A stretch of DNA of 64,000 nt, from NCBI GenBank assembly GCA_000469685.2, contig LS997564.1, forward strand, positions 26,650,459 through 26,714,458, read 5' to 3'. This document shows positions 12,934 through 25,463 of this stretch, one piece after another. The position numbers were made by a program, and so were the translations under genes. The DNA is from Haemonchus contortus (lineage: Eukaryota > Nematoda > Chromadorea > Rhabditida > Trichostrongylidae). Below the pieces are notes generated by a model, which did no database searches, had not been told where the DNA came from, and saw only the letters and a list, made by a program, of their open reading frames with translations. How positions within the stretch are numbered: the first letter of the stretch is position 1; every line of letters starts with the position of its first letter.

Positions 12934-14030
12934 GGTTGAGACTTTTCTGATGGATACCCTCACCTCATTTGAACAAGTGGGGAGATGGAAGCCCTATAAT
13001 TCCTAAAAAAATACTCGAAAAAATTTGAAAAAAAATTTTAAGCCCAACGTTGATGAACGATAGATGCTTTTCTTAAACCGCTGTGGCAGAGAGCAGGGGA
13101 GGCCCTACCAATTTCTGAGGCAAGACATCCCAGACTACAGTTCGGCAGTTACCAGTCAGGGTAAAAGTAAGATAACAGCTCTTTGTCAGGTAAAATTTGG
13201 TGGGATAGGAGCGTTAGGGTAACATAGGCAGTGAACCGCCACTGGTGGTCTGAGTTCAGTTTTTCCAGTATGTTCCGTGTCGGAATAGTTAAGGAGGAGC
13301 AAAACATATAAATATGGTATTAATGTAAGTGACAGTAGCAATGAAGTCTTTCTCAGACTTTTTCTAGTATTTGCACGTCTCTCAAGTCGGTATCAAGGAA
13401 TTCTGGCATACATTCAGTGGAGACATGGCTATTTACCTGGAATGGCCCATCTTTTAAAAAATAACCTTGAATCGGTGAATATTAAGCCTAGGCGGTATTA
13501 CTGAATCTTCCGGGCCCGTAGTTTCTTTGTTAGCTGTTTTTTCTTCTGCTAATTGGCTGGACTACGGTAAAGCGATCAGCTAGTAGGCCCCTTACCGCTT
13601 TCCGATACTTCACAGCTTACCTGACGCGTCCACAAGTATATAGAAGCCATGAAAACACGATAACTATGTCCAGATTGAATGCCTTAATGTCTGCTCGCCC
13701 AAACAATTCTTGCTAGAGGAAACCTTATTCATGGAGTCGTCACGGGTTTGTTGTCTTCAGCTGTTCAAGTCAACAGACGACGTAAAGGATACTAATTACT
13801 CTCCAAATATTATCGTAAGCGCGTACATGCGGACCGTCTACCATGCGGGGCTCTAATGTTCAAGATAAACAAGAATTAAAAGGTAGCCAGAACGTCATCT
13901 GAATTCTTCTCGGGATGTTCAGGTCAAGATGGCTGTGGGCGCACCTGTAAACTACTTCATCTTGTTCGCCATGCAGCTGGCCTTACTGATTGTTAGCTGT
14001 AATCGCTCGAGCAATATTGGCAGCTAGGGC

Positions 14031-14064
14031 AGCTTCTTTGCTTTTGGGAGGAAGCAAAGAAGCT
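14031..14064. repeat. Perfect 13-bp stem-loop
   Basis: AGCTTCTTTGCTT and its exact complement, separated by 8 nt. No U-tract or gene context; function unknown. Confidence 0.8.
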
Positions 14065-17000
14065 CCTTAACGTAATAGGGAGAACCAATAAACGCGGGAG
14101 CTAGAATGACACTATTTGAATTTCATTCTGAAAGGCTTGACCTTGAAAAACAGTAGTTTATCGTATTGTTGCATTACGTGCTAGCTCACACCTGTCAAGG
14201 ATTCTGTAGGTGATCATTAAAGAAGGATATTTCAATGGGATTGCTTTTCCCGCAGTGCGTAATGACCAAAGTTTCTGATCACCTGGTCTAACATTTTTGC
14301 CACCTCACTGGAGTTTGAAACTTGGAACGATACATACGTCACCGACAAAAGGCCTGTCCCTTCCCCCGCGGCCTAACCTAACCATCATATAATATTTAGA
14401 AGTAACGCCGATAACAGTTTGAATTGATTTTCATCGTATGTCATTGTTGTATGCTTGATCCCATGCGAGACCTCAAGCTTTGCATAATTGCAAGTTCTTC
14501 CATCGATCTGTTTTACCTAGCAGACTCAAATCCTACCAGGTAAAAGGGCTCACACACATTCGAGGTATAATACTTGCGCTAAAAACGAAAAAAACCACCT
14601 GATACCTCATGGATATGCCTCTAGTGGACCATGGTAGATGTTCTCCATATGATTGGGCAACAATCCTAATCGGTTATAGTTCCTCATAAGATGGCTTCTC
14701 CACAACTGCTTCATAATCATCTTGTAGACCACCACTGGTCAAAGGTTCTCATCCCTATGCAATTTTTGAACCGTAGATTTAAAAATAGTTAATAAGTAGG
14801 CGTAGACCGAGTCCGCAGCAGAAGATATTCTAAAGTAAGTCTGAATCAGCGGCTGAATTTTAGTTGCTATCCTTCTGAGACGCCCCGTTGAGAGAAGTCA
14901 ACTACATCAGAGGCGATTAATAACATTGAGAGGACAATCCTGTTCATTTATGCATCATCTTGGTGATAGTTTTCCATTTTTGGATCTACCTGAGGAAATA
15001 TACCAGTCATTGGGTGCAGCTATTCGCCATTTGTGATAATTTTCTTAACCGTTACTGCATAGATGTTTGCTGTTATTAGGAAATTGCTCGAGGCAACAGC
15101 TCTTTCCATTTGATGACGAGCAAGCTGAGCTGGTAGGTCGAGGACAGTGAATCTCGTGGGATGGTTTGCGAAAAATCCTGGCCCCATGACAAAATTTGGA
15201 TACGGTAGCTAGCGGCGTCCGCCGAAACTAGGGCGCCGTATGCCGTACACGGTAAGTGCACGAAGTGATTATTCCGCTACACATCCATCATGGTGAGGAT
15301 GTTTCCAGTGCGACGTTTATCTCTAGAACACAGCAACCTTTCTGGTCAAACAACCTGGGCCCTATTCAATTGCGCGCAGAATGGCGCGGGCTAGCTCCAC
15401 CTACCCGCAGCACAGCTGCTCTTCTCAGGCGTATCATAACGCTGTGTATATTAGCAGTATGGAAAGAATGTAATTACTTTTGTTAGAGGTTGTTTACAAT
15501 TTTGTTGATAGTAAGAAAATACTGACAACTTAGGAAAAGCACGGGAACCGCCTGGGAAGCTGTGAGGGCTCAGAACTGTCTGCGGTTTCACCTACAAATT
15601 CTAATAGTCATTTAGCGTTTTTTCTGGTATCTCTGCATCCCAACAGCTTTCGGGAGCCTCGGGAGCTCTCACACATCTTGAGAATTAGTTCGAACCCTTT
15701 TTCTTTCTGGGCTAAAGGATTCCAATGGGAGAGTGGGAAAGGAGTGGGATTTATTGGCCCCTTCTGAATGATGACAATGGCGGTCGGAATTTCGTCCTAA
15801 TTGCTACTGAGAAAGACGCCCACCAGGGCTTCTTAGGTGACAGGCGGTGAAAAAGGTATCCTTAATTCAATGAACCATGTCGTTTAATTCATACGAAATT
15901 AGATCGCAACAGAAAAAAACTGGAAAGAGCCGTTACAGCCTTGTCATAAATAAATAATCCAAAATCTGGAAGCTTATGATCAAATGCTCATTACCTTTGT
16001 GATTTTGGCTTTGATTATAGAGAAAAAACTTTGAAGTTTCCACTCCTATGAATTCCTTTTTGAACGTTGCTTTCAAAAACTGGTGTAAAGAATGGCCTGC
16101 GTCTGTAATGCACTTGAGACATGCCATACATCCTTTGAGGGGGTTGTGGAGGTGAATAATTACCTATACTCTCCGAAGAGTCTCCTTGTTTCTGAGAATT
16201 TTCGAGAACGACGACTTCTTCTCTTTTCAAAAAAAGTCCCCTGCCATCCACCAACAAAAAATATGAGCCGGGAGAGCAGCCAGAGCGGCTTACTTGGCTT
16301 CACCTAACAAGCGAGTATGACGTCGCTATTGATCCCGAGGATTAATGAAGCCCACTCGTCTAGCAATTTTTATTCGAAACAAAGCCATGAATATTCGAAA
16401 GAAGGAAAGACGTAGTATCCGTTGATGACCATTGAAGGGTCTTCCTAAACCCAAACTAACAGAACTGCGGCGTGACCAAAACTTCACGACTCTCAATGCC
16501 GTTTGTGCCCACTGATATTCCTTTAATCCTGTTTCGAGACTCGTGATGGATGGAGCTCTTCTCTTCTCAGTAGACTGGATACCAAAGAAGAGTCACACCT
16601 TCTGCACCGCCAGAAGGTACCAGCCCTACCTGAAAAGAACAAAATTTTCGCCATAGATACCATCATAGGGTCGGAAAGTAGTTGTGGCTGTTCCTAATCC
16701 CCCACGATTACCAATTGAAATAACCTACTTGGCTTATCTTGAAGAGACTGATGTCCACCTACTACTTTGCCCTTTTATTCGTCGATCTTTGTTGACAATA
16801 CTTCCCCCAGTTCACGCATTTCCTTGTTTCATGTAAGGCTTCGCTAAGGCTTCTCGATCCACGGTCACTACCAATATGAAGCCCTTCCTGCACGAGGTAT
16901 TCAGCCACTAGTCTGCTCCCTATAATCAACAATGTAAATTGTGATGATGTAAGGTTTCCCACAACTGCAAAGCCTCGTAGAGAAACATCCGGCGAATTTT

Positions 17001-17521
17001 CCTCTGGTCTATCTTCATATTTCATTATAAATCTTCTGGGGAGTACGTGTGCACAACACATCGCGAATCACTCCCACGACATCTGCTGGAAACAACAAAG
17101 GAGCCATGTCATAACAAGTATTTCTGGACAAGGCTATTTCTGGAGAGTGCTTAAACACTACGAAAAGGCACAACCCACCCAGAGTCTGGATGTATTCGAA
17201 GGAATCAGAGAACACTGGTACTTACTGAGATGATCAATCATCAACTGTGATAAAGCAGATAGAGTGGATCAGCTCTTCCCAGATGAACCTTATGACTAGT
17301 ACCTTCCTATGAGCTCCATTCAATTCTCACAGTACGTGGAGATGCATATGCTCCATTTATCTTGGATTCGACAAGCCGTTTTTCGAAGTTCAACAGGTTA
17401 GCTGAAGAGGCCGAAGTGAAACACTAACGGCTCTATTGCTCCAACCAATTGATGGAGCCATCCTTTCAAAGAAAATCCGCGAATCATGATGAATTCTTGA
17501 GATCGCTGATGTTAGCTTATC

Positions 17522-17575
17522 CCGTTTTTGGAGTGCGCCACGTATTCGGCTTCCATTCACGTTTGCAGTGACGTT
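17522..17575 (-). mobile_element. SINE 3'-end fragment
   Basis: Only the tail of the SINE family is recognisable (GAGTGCGCCACGTATTCGGC, then CTTCCATTCACG), as in the copy at 29391. Confidence 0.4.
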
Positions 17576-19404
17576 TGGAAAAACATCTTCTTGTAAGGTA
17601 AGGAAAGGTTTGTTTGAGTTGGCACAACCACGTTGAGGTATACCTGAGAGCATTCTCGTTCAACGTTGACCTCATTTAACGGAATCTCAACTGAGTTGAT
17701 CCAGGAATAGACTAGTAGAGCAATCTCATAACCTTAGTTTAGTAATGAAGGCGAACAGCAGCTGAAGCCTTTCACCGCGAGCTAATAAAAAATCCAAGTC
17801 GTTCCTCTCCCGAATCAGCCAAGCTGATGATTCTCGTCCTGGTGAGAGAGGAGTTGTCCGAGTTTCATCCGGCGATTTCATCTGTTGACCTTTGAAGCAG
17901 AAGATCATCTCTATCCTATGGAAGTCAATTTGTTATATAGGAGGAGTGTAAGAGGCAACCAGCGATACCACCGTGATAGTGGGGGCGGGTATACGAAAAC
18001 AGCTAAATGGCCTTACTAGAACTTTACTATGCCCGACACGGTCCTACCACGTGGTGAGGAATTGATTCTCATGGGATGCTGGTCAATTGGTCCTTACTTT
18101 TGGAATGGGATGACTAGTAATCATACTGATAACGGTATTGTAGTCATCAAAGGTTCAATTTCGGGCTGGAGCAGCGACCACTGTGGTCAATATCCACACA
18201 AACAGTCTCCTTAAAGAATTTTTTTTTTGAATTTTTCATGGCCGAAGTCGTAACCCTCTTGAGAAAATCTCCCTTTTTATCTAATTGACCAAATGCGAAA
18301 CAGAAAATCGATCATAAAAGGGTCACGGAGTATTTCAATCCCTTTTCAGCCCCCTTTTAGGCCGGAATGAATCTCCTAACCCGACAACCAAATTAGGGCC
18401 ACTATTGGATCATCCTAGTTTATAGTCGAATGGACAACGCGCAATTTTTTACAACCAATTTCGAATCAATAAAATGACTGGAAAACAAAAACGGTGAGGA
18501 AAACATCTAAATATAAACAGCTCTCTCGTGGCTATGTTGAAATGCAACTGATTATTCATCACTTCACCTTTGAGTAGCTGGTGTAAATAACGTCTCCCCT
18601 GAAGACTCTACCACGGACTGCCCGAAGATGAAAGAAGTCCTCAGGCATCGTAAATGTCTCGAGCCACTGAGCGACACACACCAATCAACTCAGCAACAAG
18701 GCTGACTAGATAGCCATCATAAAAGCGTAGATGCCTCCCACTCCGATGAGTATATCAAGGAGCACTCAGCCGTTACACGGGAGACACCAAACCGTGCTAG
18801 TGCACTTGCAAGTCTTGGACTTGTCTATCTCTGATGGAACGCTTGGTGACCGTATAGGTATCGGCATCCTGGCTTTCCTCTACTTTGAGGGGTTGAGGGG
18901 GGAAGGGGGGGGGGGGGAACATTCAATTTACTCCTTCTAGTGGCCCACCCTCATCTTTTCCTTATAAACCATTAGTTTCGAATTTGCTGAACGTTTTGTT
19001 TCCATGGAACTGTCATTTCGATTTCGGAAGGACTGGAGACCATTGAAAAGCCACTTCGAACGTTTTCATGATCACTGCTCCCAATGCTCCCGTCTAGGAG
19101 GCCTATTGTAATTTTACATGGGTACATAGGTACTTTCAACGCATTCATGACTCTGGGATCGAAAATGTAGCCATTGTGTTGCGGAGACTAGGCTTAGAGG
19201 TTAAACTTCTCTACAAGCTTGAAGTGTGATGGTCTCGACCCAATCCCATTCCTTTTTATAGTGGACTGGCACAGTTGCCCATCATCATGGGGGGGGGGGA
19301 CCATGAGATAATGGTTCCGAATGAAATATTGTTTTAACCCTCGGATGGGACCAAAGTTCAGCCGGATCGCACTGACGCCTGCCCTTATCTTCATCATCAT
19401 TCCC

Positions 19405-19428
19405 TTCTTCTTCTTCTTCTTCTTCTTC
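19405..19428. repeat. (TTC)8 microsatellite
   Basis: A trinucleotide run; it is the source of the artificial polyPhe/polyLys/polyGlu reading frames here. Confidence 0.95.
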
Positions 19429-20045
19429 AGCGTCCCACTTGAAAGTATGGACCATTTTTCTGGTATAATGACGCCACTTTCCCTGATTAAATGCCTGAGC
19501 GGGATAGAGGCCAACCAATTTCAAGTTTTCATGCAAGATATCACAAAAGCGCTGCTTGGACTTTCCTTCGGATGCTTTCCGGGCACAGAAGCAGGGCTGG
19601 GTTGGGCTAGAGGTTCACAAGCAGCATAGGCCATGACTGTACCATCGAAGGTTAGCTTCACACAATAGGGGCCACTCCCTCTATGTATCCCTGCGAATAT
19701 GGTCCGATCGTAAGCTCAACATTTCAGCACGGCGTAGTGTGGTGCCTTTCTTCAGGTGTTCTGCAAATGTTTATTGGCAGTGGAGCAATCGAGCTGGAAA
19801 CATTCCAAACGAAGTAAGTTCGACTTGCGGTGGAGCCACAATGAAATATTTATTTCTACCTATTGTGCTAGAGGTTCGACATTACCTTTCACCTCCTCCA
19901 TGGTATGTAGTCTTAAGTTCTTATTGGTTTCTGAAAAAATATTCTAAAAAACATGCAGTGAGGCATGTCGTAGGGTGATCCGCGATGGGTCCACATATGA
20001 GTTTTGAAAAAAGATATGACCCTGTAGACTTAAAGTCTTGGTTCA

Positions 20046-20192
20046 ATCAAATCCATTTTGAGGGATGTGCCTCGCATTCGAATTCCATTCAAAATCGTAG
20101 TGGCTTATTGATCCCGGGCGGATATCGATCGGATTCGAACCCGTGACCATGCGTTTGTGAAGTACGCCTCTTGCCACTTCACCCCATCCGCC
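20046..20192 (-). mobile_element. tRNA-derived SINE copy, internally deleted
   Basis: Reading the minus strand: head GGTGAAGTGGCAAGAGGCG, B box CGGGTTCGAATCC, then GATCGATATCCGCCCGG. It jumps to the 3' tail CCACTACGATTTTGAATGG, so the CCAACCAAGC central block is missing. Confidence 0.7.
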
Positions 20193-21692
20193 AAATGAAT
20201 TGACTTTGTGAAGGTAAAGGTTCAAAGTGCTTTAAAATTTATTTGATTGCGGTGGTCTGTTTGAAATCCTGCCCAATCACTATCATATAAGTCTAATTGT
20301 AAGGACATGGAAATAAAGTTCATGTGGGTAAGGAAGAACTTTAATGATGATTAAAACCATCGCTTTGATTCGGTACCAACCCCCATTTCCCTCTCTCTGC
20401 CTCCCACCCACATACGCCTTTCTCCTGAAGGCTTTAAAAGTCCGATTCTTGACTTAAGAGCTCTGTTGCAGATTAGTTCTAGTTTGTTCAACGAAGGGAA
20501 CGGTTCTTACCGTTTTTGTGAACTCTGAAGTGGCTCAACGCCTGTGAAAAGGGTGTCTTCCAAGAGGGGTTGCTATAGGTTCCACCCATAATTCACGCAC
20601 TGACGTGGTCGGCTCTTTATCGAGCCGTAGGTGAGCTGCCCTTGCACCTGCATATTACATGAGCTCAGTTTTTATACAATTTCTCTTCGTGAAATTCTAT
20701 TTGCAAGGATTATTGAGGGGTTAGCGATTTCTCCCTAAGGAAAATCCCTGAGAAGGTTGAAGTGCCACCGAAACAGATGTCAGTGTTGTTATTGTTGATA
20801 TGGGGGAAATGGGAGTCACACTCATGTGAAGTCGCTTCTAATCCAGGAAGACCGAGTGAATCTTACAGCTGGTATTCTTCGGATTGAAAACATCATTGCG
20901 TCAGTTGCTTTGCTAGATCTGGTGAAACCCTGTGGAACTCCGATTCCCTGTCTCCCTTTCCACGAGAAAATCCAAATGATGTCTGTGATATGGACATGTG
21001 GATACCGAGACCGAACGACTGATTTCATTACACGGGATTTGATCACAGGCTAACTGAGAGGAGGCCGTTAAAGTCGTCGGTATTCGAAAATAGAAAAAAA
21101 GTTGGACTAGAAGGAAATACGTATGTAGGTGCAGAGCAAAGCATAATCAAAACCTTTGCTGAGTTTAATTCACTTATGGAGGATCAATTTCATGGCTCAT
21201 TACCCTACCATTGCAAGAACTCCAGTGATGGGAGGGAATATCAGAGAGGGGAAGGGAAGGAGAGAAGACAGTCTTTAAGCAGCAGTTTAAGGGTCAGAGG
21301 CAATCCTGTAAAATTGCGCTTATCAGAGTGTTCCCACATGACCAGAAAAACATCACATTAGGAATAAATGTGCGATTTCCATTCTTCTTGATAGTTGGTA
21401 CCTACCACTACATATGGGGGAATAAAGCAAATTTTATTATAAAGTGCTACTTGAATATTTTTTGAGAGGATTACTGTGGGAACTTCGTGTTTTCCATCAC
21501 TGATTCAAAGAGGCTGTTTGGAGAGGACAAACAGCGGTCATCGAACCTATTGAAGTGCTCTAGAGCGCCCAGGTCATTATTTTTTTATAGCTTTCTTCGG
21601 TTTTGAGATAGTGCTGCGCTCAACTTCGAAAAAAGCCCACGTCATAAAAATCGATTACCGATCGATATGCTACACATCATAATCAAATATAA

Positions 21693-21698
21693 TTTATT
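21693..21698 (-). terminator. Polyadenylation signal AATAAA of flp-15
   Basis: AATAAA on the minus strand about 180 nt after the flp-15 stop codon, in a T-rich context. The distance is normal for a nematode 3' UTR and supports the gene model and its 3' end near 21.67 kb. Confidence 0.7.
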
Positions 21699-21877
21699 TG
21701 CTACAAAGTAGTCAACGACCGAGTCAAATCGCCATCGGGGAATGATCACTAAGGAAAACAGTACGTTGAAATAAAAGTGATGTCGAGCAGGCGATTGGCG
21801 ACTTGAGGATGTTCCATTCCATAACAATGAGATGTCGTCGTAGGTGATGGTGATGGTGGTGATGACGGTGGCTCCAT

Positions 21878-24800
21878 CTACACAAAGTAGTAGTAGGGTT
21901 GTTGATCAAAAACCGTTGGATAGTCGAATGTGGAGCGTTTGCCGAAACGTAATGGACCCGATGGACCGCGTCGCTTACCAAAACGAAGCGGACCTTGTGG
22001 ACCAGCCTTCTTCAGATCTGAAATCAGGTATAGTACACTCCTAACGCAGAGAGGCTTTCGTTTTGAGTAAAAATATTAGATTCCCAGATGATGCTCCACC
22101 ATGATGATGATGACCCACATGCACCAATCGGTGCCTTCAGTCTATTTGGGAGAAGCTCCGGGAAAAGTTTTTCTCAGGAGGATGAAAGTACTTACTCGAA
22201 CATCGTATGACCTTTTTTCAAAGCCCCGAGTGCATGCAAACAATTGTTGCTTTCATAAGGGGATTATGTGTAAGTCAACCCCACGTGCCCTTCACCACCC
22301 CCCCTCCCCCGACCCCAACCCTTCCCTAGACAATACTTCCTGTTACTTTACTTTTTTTTCTGAAAATTTTCCTATTTATACCGATCAATCTTCTTTCTCA
22401 TACATGTGACATACTAAGTAGGGACGTTAGGATGTTATGAATAACCGGAGACTTCCACATCCTGGTAGCCCTCAGTCAATCTGCCAGTGTAGTACAAGAC
22501 TGACCAGGCAGCAGCTAACTTCTTAATACTCAGAGTCAATTACGGGATGAGCTCAGTGGCCAGCCGTCGAAGTAAGCTTAGCATCAGCTGATTCGATGGA
22601 CTAACGGATTTGTCGTCACTCCGTCGTCTCTCCGTCCCAATAAGGTCAGTTAACAACTTGCGACCGCGATCTCTGAGATGAGAAGGCTTGATGTAGCCTC
22701 TTCCCTCTTCCTCTCAGAACTAGACCAAATTACTTTCTTCTCAGAGGTCATCAGCGATGGATTAACTGTGACGTGCTGATTACTTCAGACGAACTAGTCA
22801 TGCTTCAAAGCCAAAGTCGGTGACTGCCATCATCGCTTCGTTTAGAAGAAGCGTATGGATCATACACATAATATAATAGGTTCTCCTTTGTGTTGTAAGG
22901 CTGAACACCCAATAGGTTAGAATTCTTGCCATTCTAGACATGGCACCTAGTACCTCACTGTTCTGCTCAGCTTTGACGATAATATGCTTTTTTGATGTAG
23001 ATCACTTTTGTTTTGAAGGTGCTGCCATACACTTGACTTCTATTCAGAACCATGGGGTCATTTGAATGGGTATTTGGTCTATTCAATGACTTGCGGAAGC
23101 CACGCCATGCACTCAGATGAATGAAAGGCTTGGTTGGTTTAGAAAAGGAGAGCTGAGAGGAGGGGGGGGGGGGTGTCAATCTGAGCTCTGGTTTGTTACG
23201 AACATGGCAGTGGATCCAATAGGGGAACAGGCTGGAGGCTGAAGGCCCTCTCACCTTGCCTTCGTTGAGGGGAAGAGTTCCTGCTCTCAATGCCGTCATT
23301 TCTTGACGCTTTCATGAATGGCATCAGATAAATCCCATAAATAAACCCCATTACCCTCACATGAGGCCAGTAAAATTCACTTGCTTAAGAATTTGCAGCG
23401 AAGGGGCCGAGTACTTGTGTTGACCCTAACTCGACTTGATTCATTGCCTATGTTCCAGCTATGAACGAGGAGCATTTTTCATGAAATCGCGATGAAAAGG
23501 AAAAAAGAGGGCATTTCTCAAATCCTCACAACCTCATGGAAAATGTCTTGCCCAACGTTTCAACACCAATGCCACTAGCATTATGTATGAACGATTTGAA
23601 GGTTTCCTAATGTGAATTGGAAGATTTATTACAGGGATGGTCATATTTCTAGGGCTATTTTCACCTGCACCTCGAAATCTTTCAGGCTCTCTCGAAAAGC
23701 GAAGTGATTGATGATACGAGCTGTCAGTAAATTTCTCGACCGCCTGAGCCTCTACGTGAACCAAGGAAAGTGAATGAATGATTCATTTGGCCATTTTAGT
23801 GGGTGCCATTCGTGGGAGGAGCACATCTGAGAAAGGACCACTTAGAAAATATTAAGAGAAGATTTGCTTACATGGAACGAAGTATTTGGAGTCGTCGGTG
23901 ATGTCTTCGATTTCTGAAACAGAGGTAAATCTTTTAATGGAAGATAATTCGTAAATACTGGGAAAAAGTAATGAAATGGAGGAAAAAAAATGAGGATTTC
24001 AAAAGCATGGACCCCTAAAAAGTGATGTTTCTGCCCATGAACGTGGCCACAGGTCGAACTAGTAAATCAGGGACACCGCCATATACCTTACACATGTCCC
24101 ATTCGGACGAAGAACTGTTTCTCCTCAGATGATCGAATGGTCTTTGGAAATAGCGGCATCATAGATCGAGGTTATAGTTGGCATGACGTCGACGGATGTC
24201 AGACAAAGTACGTTTTTGGTACGTTGATCATACTCAGCAAACAATATGTCGACATAGAACTATGCAAAGTACCTTTCTGGTACCCCACCCACTCCCCACG
24301 TCATCGCTTACACTTGTTCCAGTACCTTTTAATTTGACCCTGTGCCTTGGGGACAGAGTTCAAGTCATGCCAACAGGCATTAGTCTCAATTCCTCTAGGG
24401 AACCACCAATTTGTGGTGTTCACTCGCACTACTTCACTCCACCTGAACCTGTCGCACTCAGTGACCCACAGCCCAACAGATCAACACTATTCCGAAAGAT
24501 TTTGAAAACTTGTTCTCGGCTTGTACAAAGGCTGAAGCGCTGAGAGGTTGCTAGGCCATAAAAACCACATTGACGGCTACAAAAAATCCTGTTTTTGACC
24601 AAAGGAACGTCTTCAAAAACGACCGACTGCCCTCTATGATGCCCCCTCATTTCCTTCAGAGGGTGGCTAGCAGCTCCACTTTTCAGGCGGCTTTTGAACC
24701 CTCTTCCGCAACACCCCATAATGGTCCGAATGAAATGTAAAACAAATTGCATTTAACGTTCAGCATTCATCAAAGAGCTTTTATTTGAGCCCTGTTTCAT

Positions 24801-25320
24801 CGTTGTTTGTTAGCTGATTTAGGCCTTTGTGATGATACAGGCCGACTTTTTCGATCCCATTCAGGACGTCATCAATTGACGGTAATGTCAGCATGAACTT
24901 TTAATTCCAGGACTGCATCTCTCCTTTCGGGCTAGGATCCTTAATATCAACTGCTGTCACCTTTCTTTCTCAAAGGTCTACGATTCAATGCTCCTGGCAC
25001 GTAATGGGGAGAGCTCATCCGATTCCTTATTTCTCCCCTCGAACACCTAATTCTGTTGTTATGGTGGTAGGCTAGTAGGCTGGCATACTGGAATAGGGAA
25101 ACAGCTACAGAACTCATTACTGCGACAAACTACTTGGGAATTGATAAGCGTGGGAAATACACGTTCCATTAGTGGTAACGGTTAGAATTGTGGTGAAAGG
25201 ATGATCAAAGATTATCTATAAAGGAGCTATGGCGATTAAAATGTCCACCCACTCACCTGCAAATATGCAGACGGCAGCAAGTAGTACAAGCAGTAGCCGA
25301 ACAATACTGTAGCCGTGCAT
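21878..25320 (-). CDS. flp-15: FMRFamide-like neuropeptide precursor, FLP-15 orthologue; 3 exons, 81 aa
   Basis: Secreted neuropeptide precursor. Exons: 25257-25320, 23872-23913 and 21878-22017 (64+42+140 nt, phases 1/1, total 246 nt). Residues 1-21 are a signal peptide with core RLLLVLLAAVCIFA; cleavage is likely before EIEDI. A short acidic spacer leads to KK at 38-39, then AGPQGPLRFG-KR and RGPSGPLRFG-KR, then a 20-residue-scale tail rich in Tyr ending YYYFV-stop. Gly preceding KR is the amide donor, giving two GPLRF-amide peptides. The second equals C. elegans FLP-15 RGPSGPLRF-amide and the first differs from GGPQGPLRF-amide by Gly to Ala (recalled sequences); in C. elegans FLP-15 peptides activate NPR-3. 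Splice sites are near consensus (GCAG|GTGAGT, TTTCAG|AAA, CAT|GTAAGC, TTTCAG|ATC). An extra phase-neutral exon in the long introns cannot be excluded. Confidence 0.93.
23030..23145 (-). mobile_element. Degenerate SINE fragment (in flp-15 intron 2)
   Basis: Matches the family middle and tail: complement of GGTATTTGGTCTATTCAATG, then ACTTGCGG, and AGGCTTGGTTGGTT. The tRNA head is not recognisable. Confidence 0.45.
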
Positions 25321-25362
25321 GGGTACCGCGTACGTGTGTGTGCCGCTGGCCGTATGTAGCCT
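25321..25362 (-). promoter_or_regulatory. flp-15 5' UTR and candidate spliced-leader acceptor
   Basis: On the minus strand a pyrimidine-rich TATTTCATTCCGCCTCAG ends at 25361, 41 nt before the ATG. This is the form and distance expected of a trans-splice acceptor; spliced-leader addition is inferred. Further upstream, at about 25390-25420, is a GC box (GGGGCGGGAC), followed by a TG/CA microsatellite. Confidence 0.4.
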
Positions 25363-25440
25363 GAGGCGGAATGAAATAATGGGCTGCCAGTCCCGGCCAA
25401 AGTCCCGCCCCTTTAGTGGCTAAAGGAAAGTGACGACAAC

Positions 25441-25463
25441 TGTGTATGTGTGTGTGTGTGTGG
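25441..25463. repeat. (TG)n microsatellite
   Basis: An almost pure TG/CA dinucleotide run in the presumed flp-15 promoter. Confidence 0.9.

Larger units (their letters stand above)
12943..21692. other. Intergenic sequence 3' of flp-15
   Basis: No gene recognised. It holds a perfect hairpin (14031-14064), SINE remnants (17522 and 20046), a (TTC)8 run and two long G runs near 18905 and 19281. Several 60-110 codon frames exist but lack family resemblance or paired splice signals. Confidence 0.5.

Noticed and set aside
16762..17215. Two adjoining minus-strand frames suspected to be a degraded gene
   Set aside because: Reading frame changes without splice signals and no family recognised.
19285..19629. 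Frames with polyGlu, polyLys or polyPhe
   Set aside because: They are translations of the (TTC)8 microsatellite.
20100..20192. Possible tRNA gene (GGTTCGAATCC)
   Set aside because: No cloverleaf can be closed and the sequence continues into the SINE body; it is a SINE head. The same applies to 34262-34530 and 60226-60478.
20822..21053. 74-75 codon frames on both strands, suspected transposase or RT remnant
   Set aside because: No conserved RT or DDE motif could be placed; resemblance was impressionistic.
24429..24752. 107-codon minus-strand frame inside flp-15 intron 1
   Set aside because: No similarity and no splice sites that would include it in phase between exons 1 and 2.
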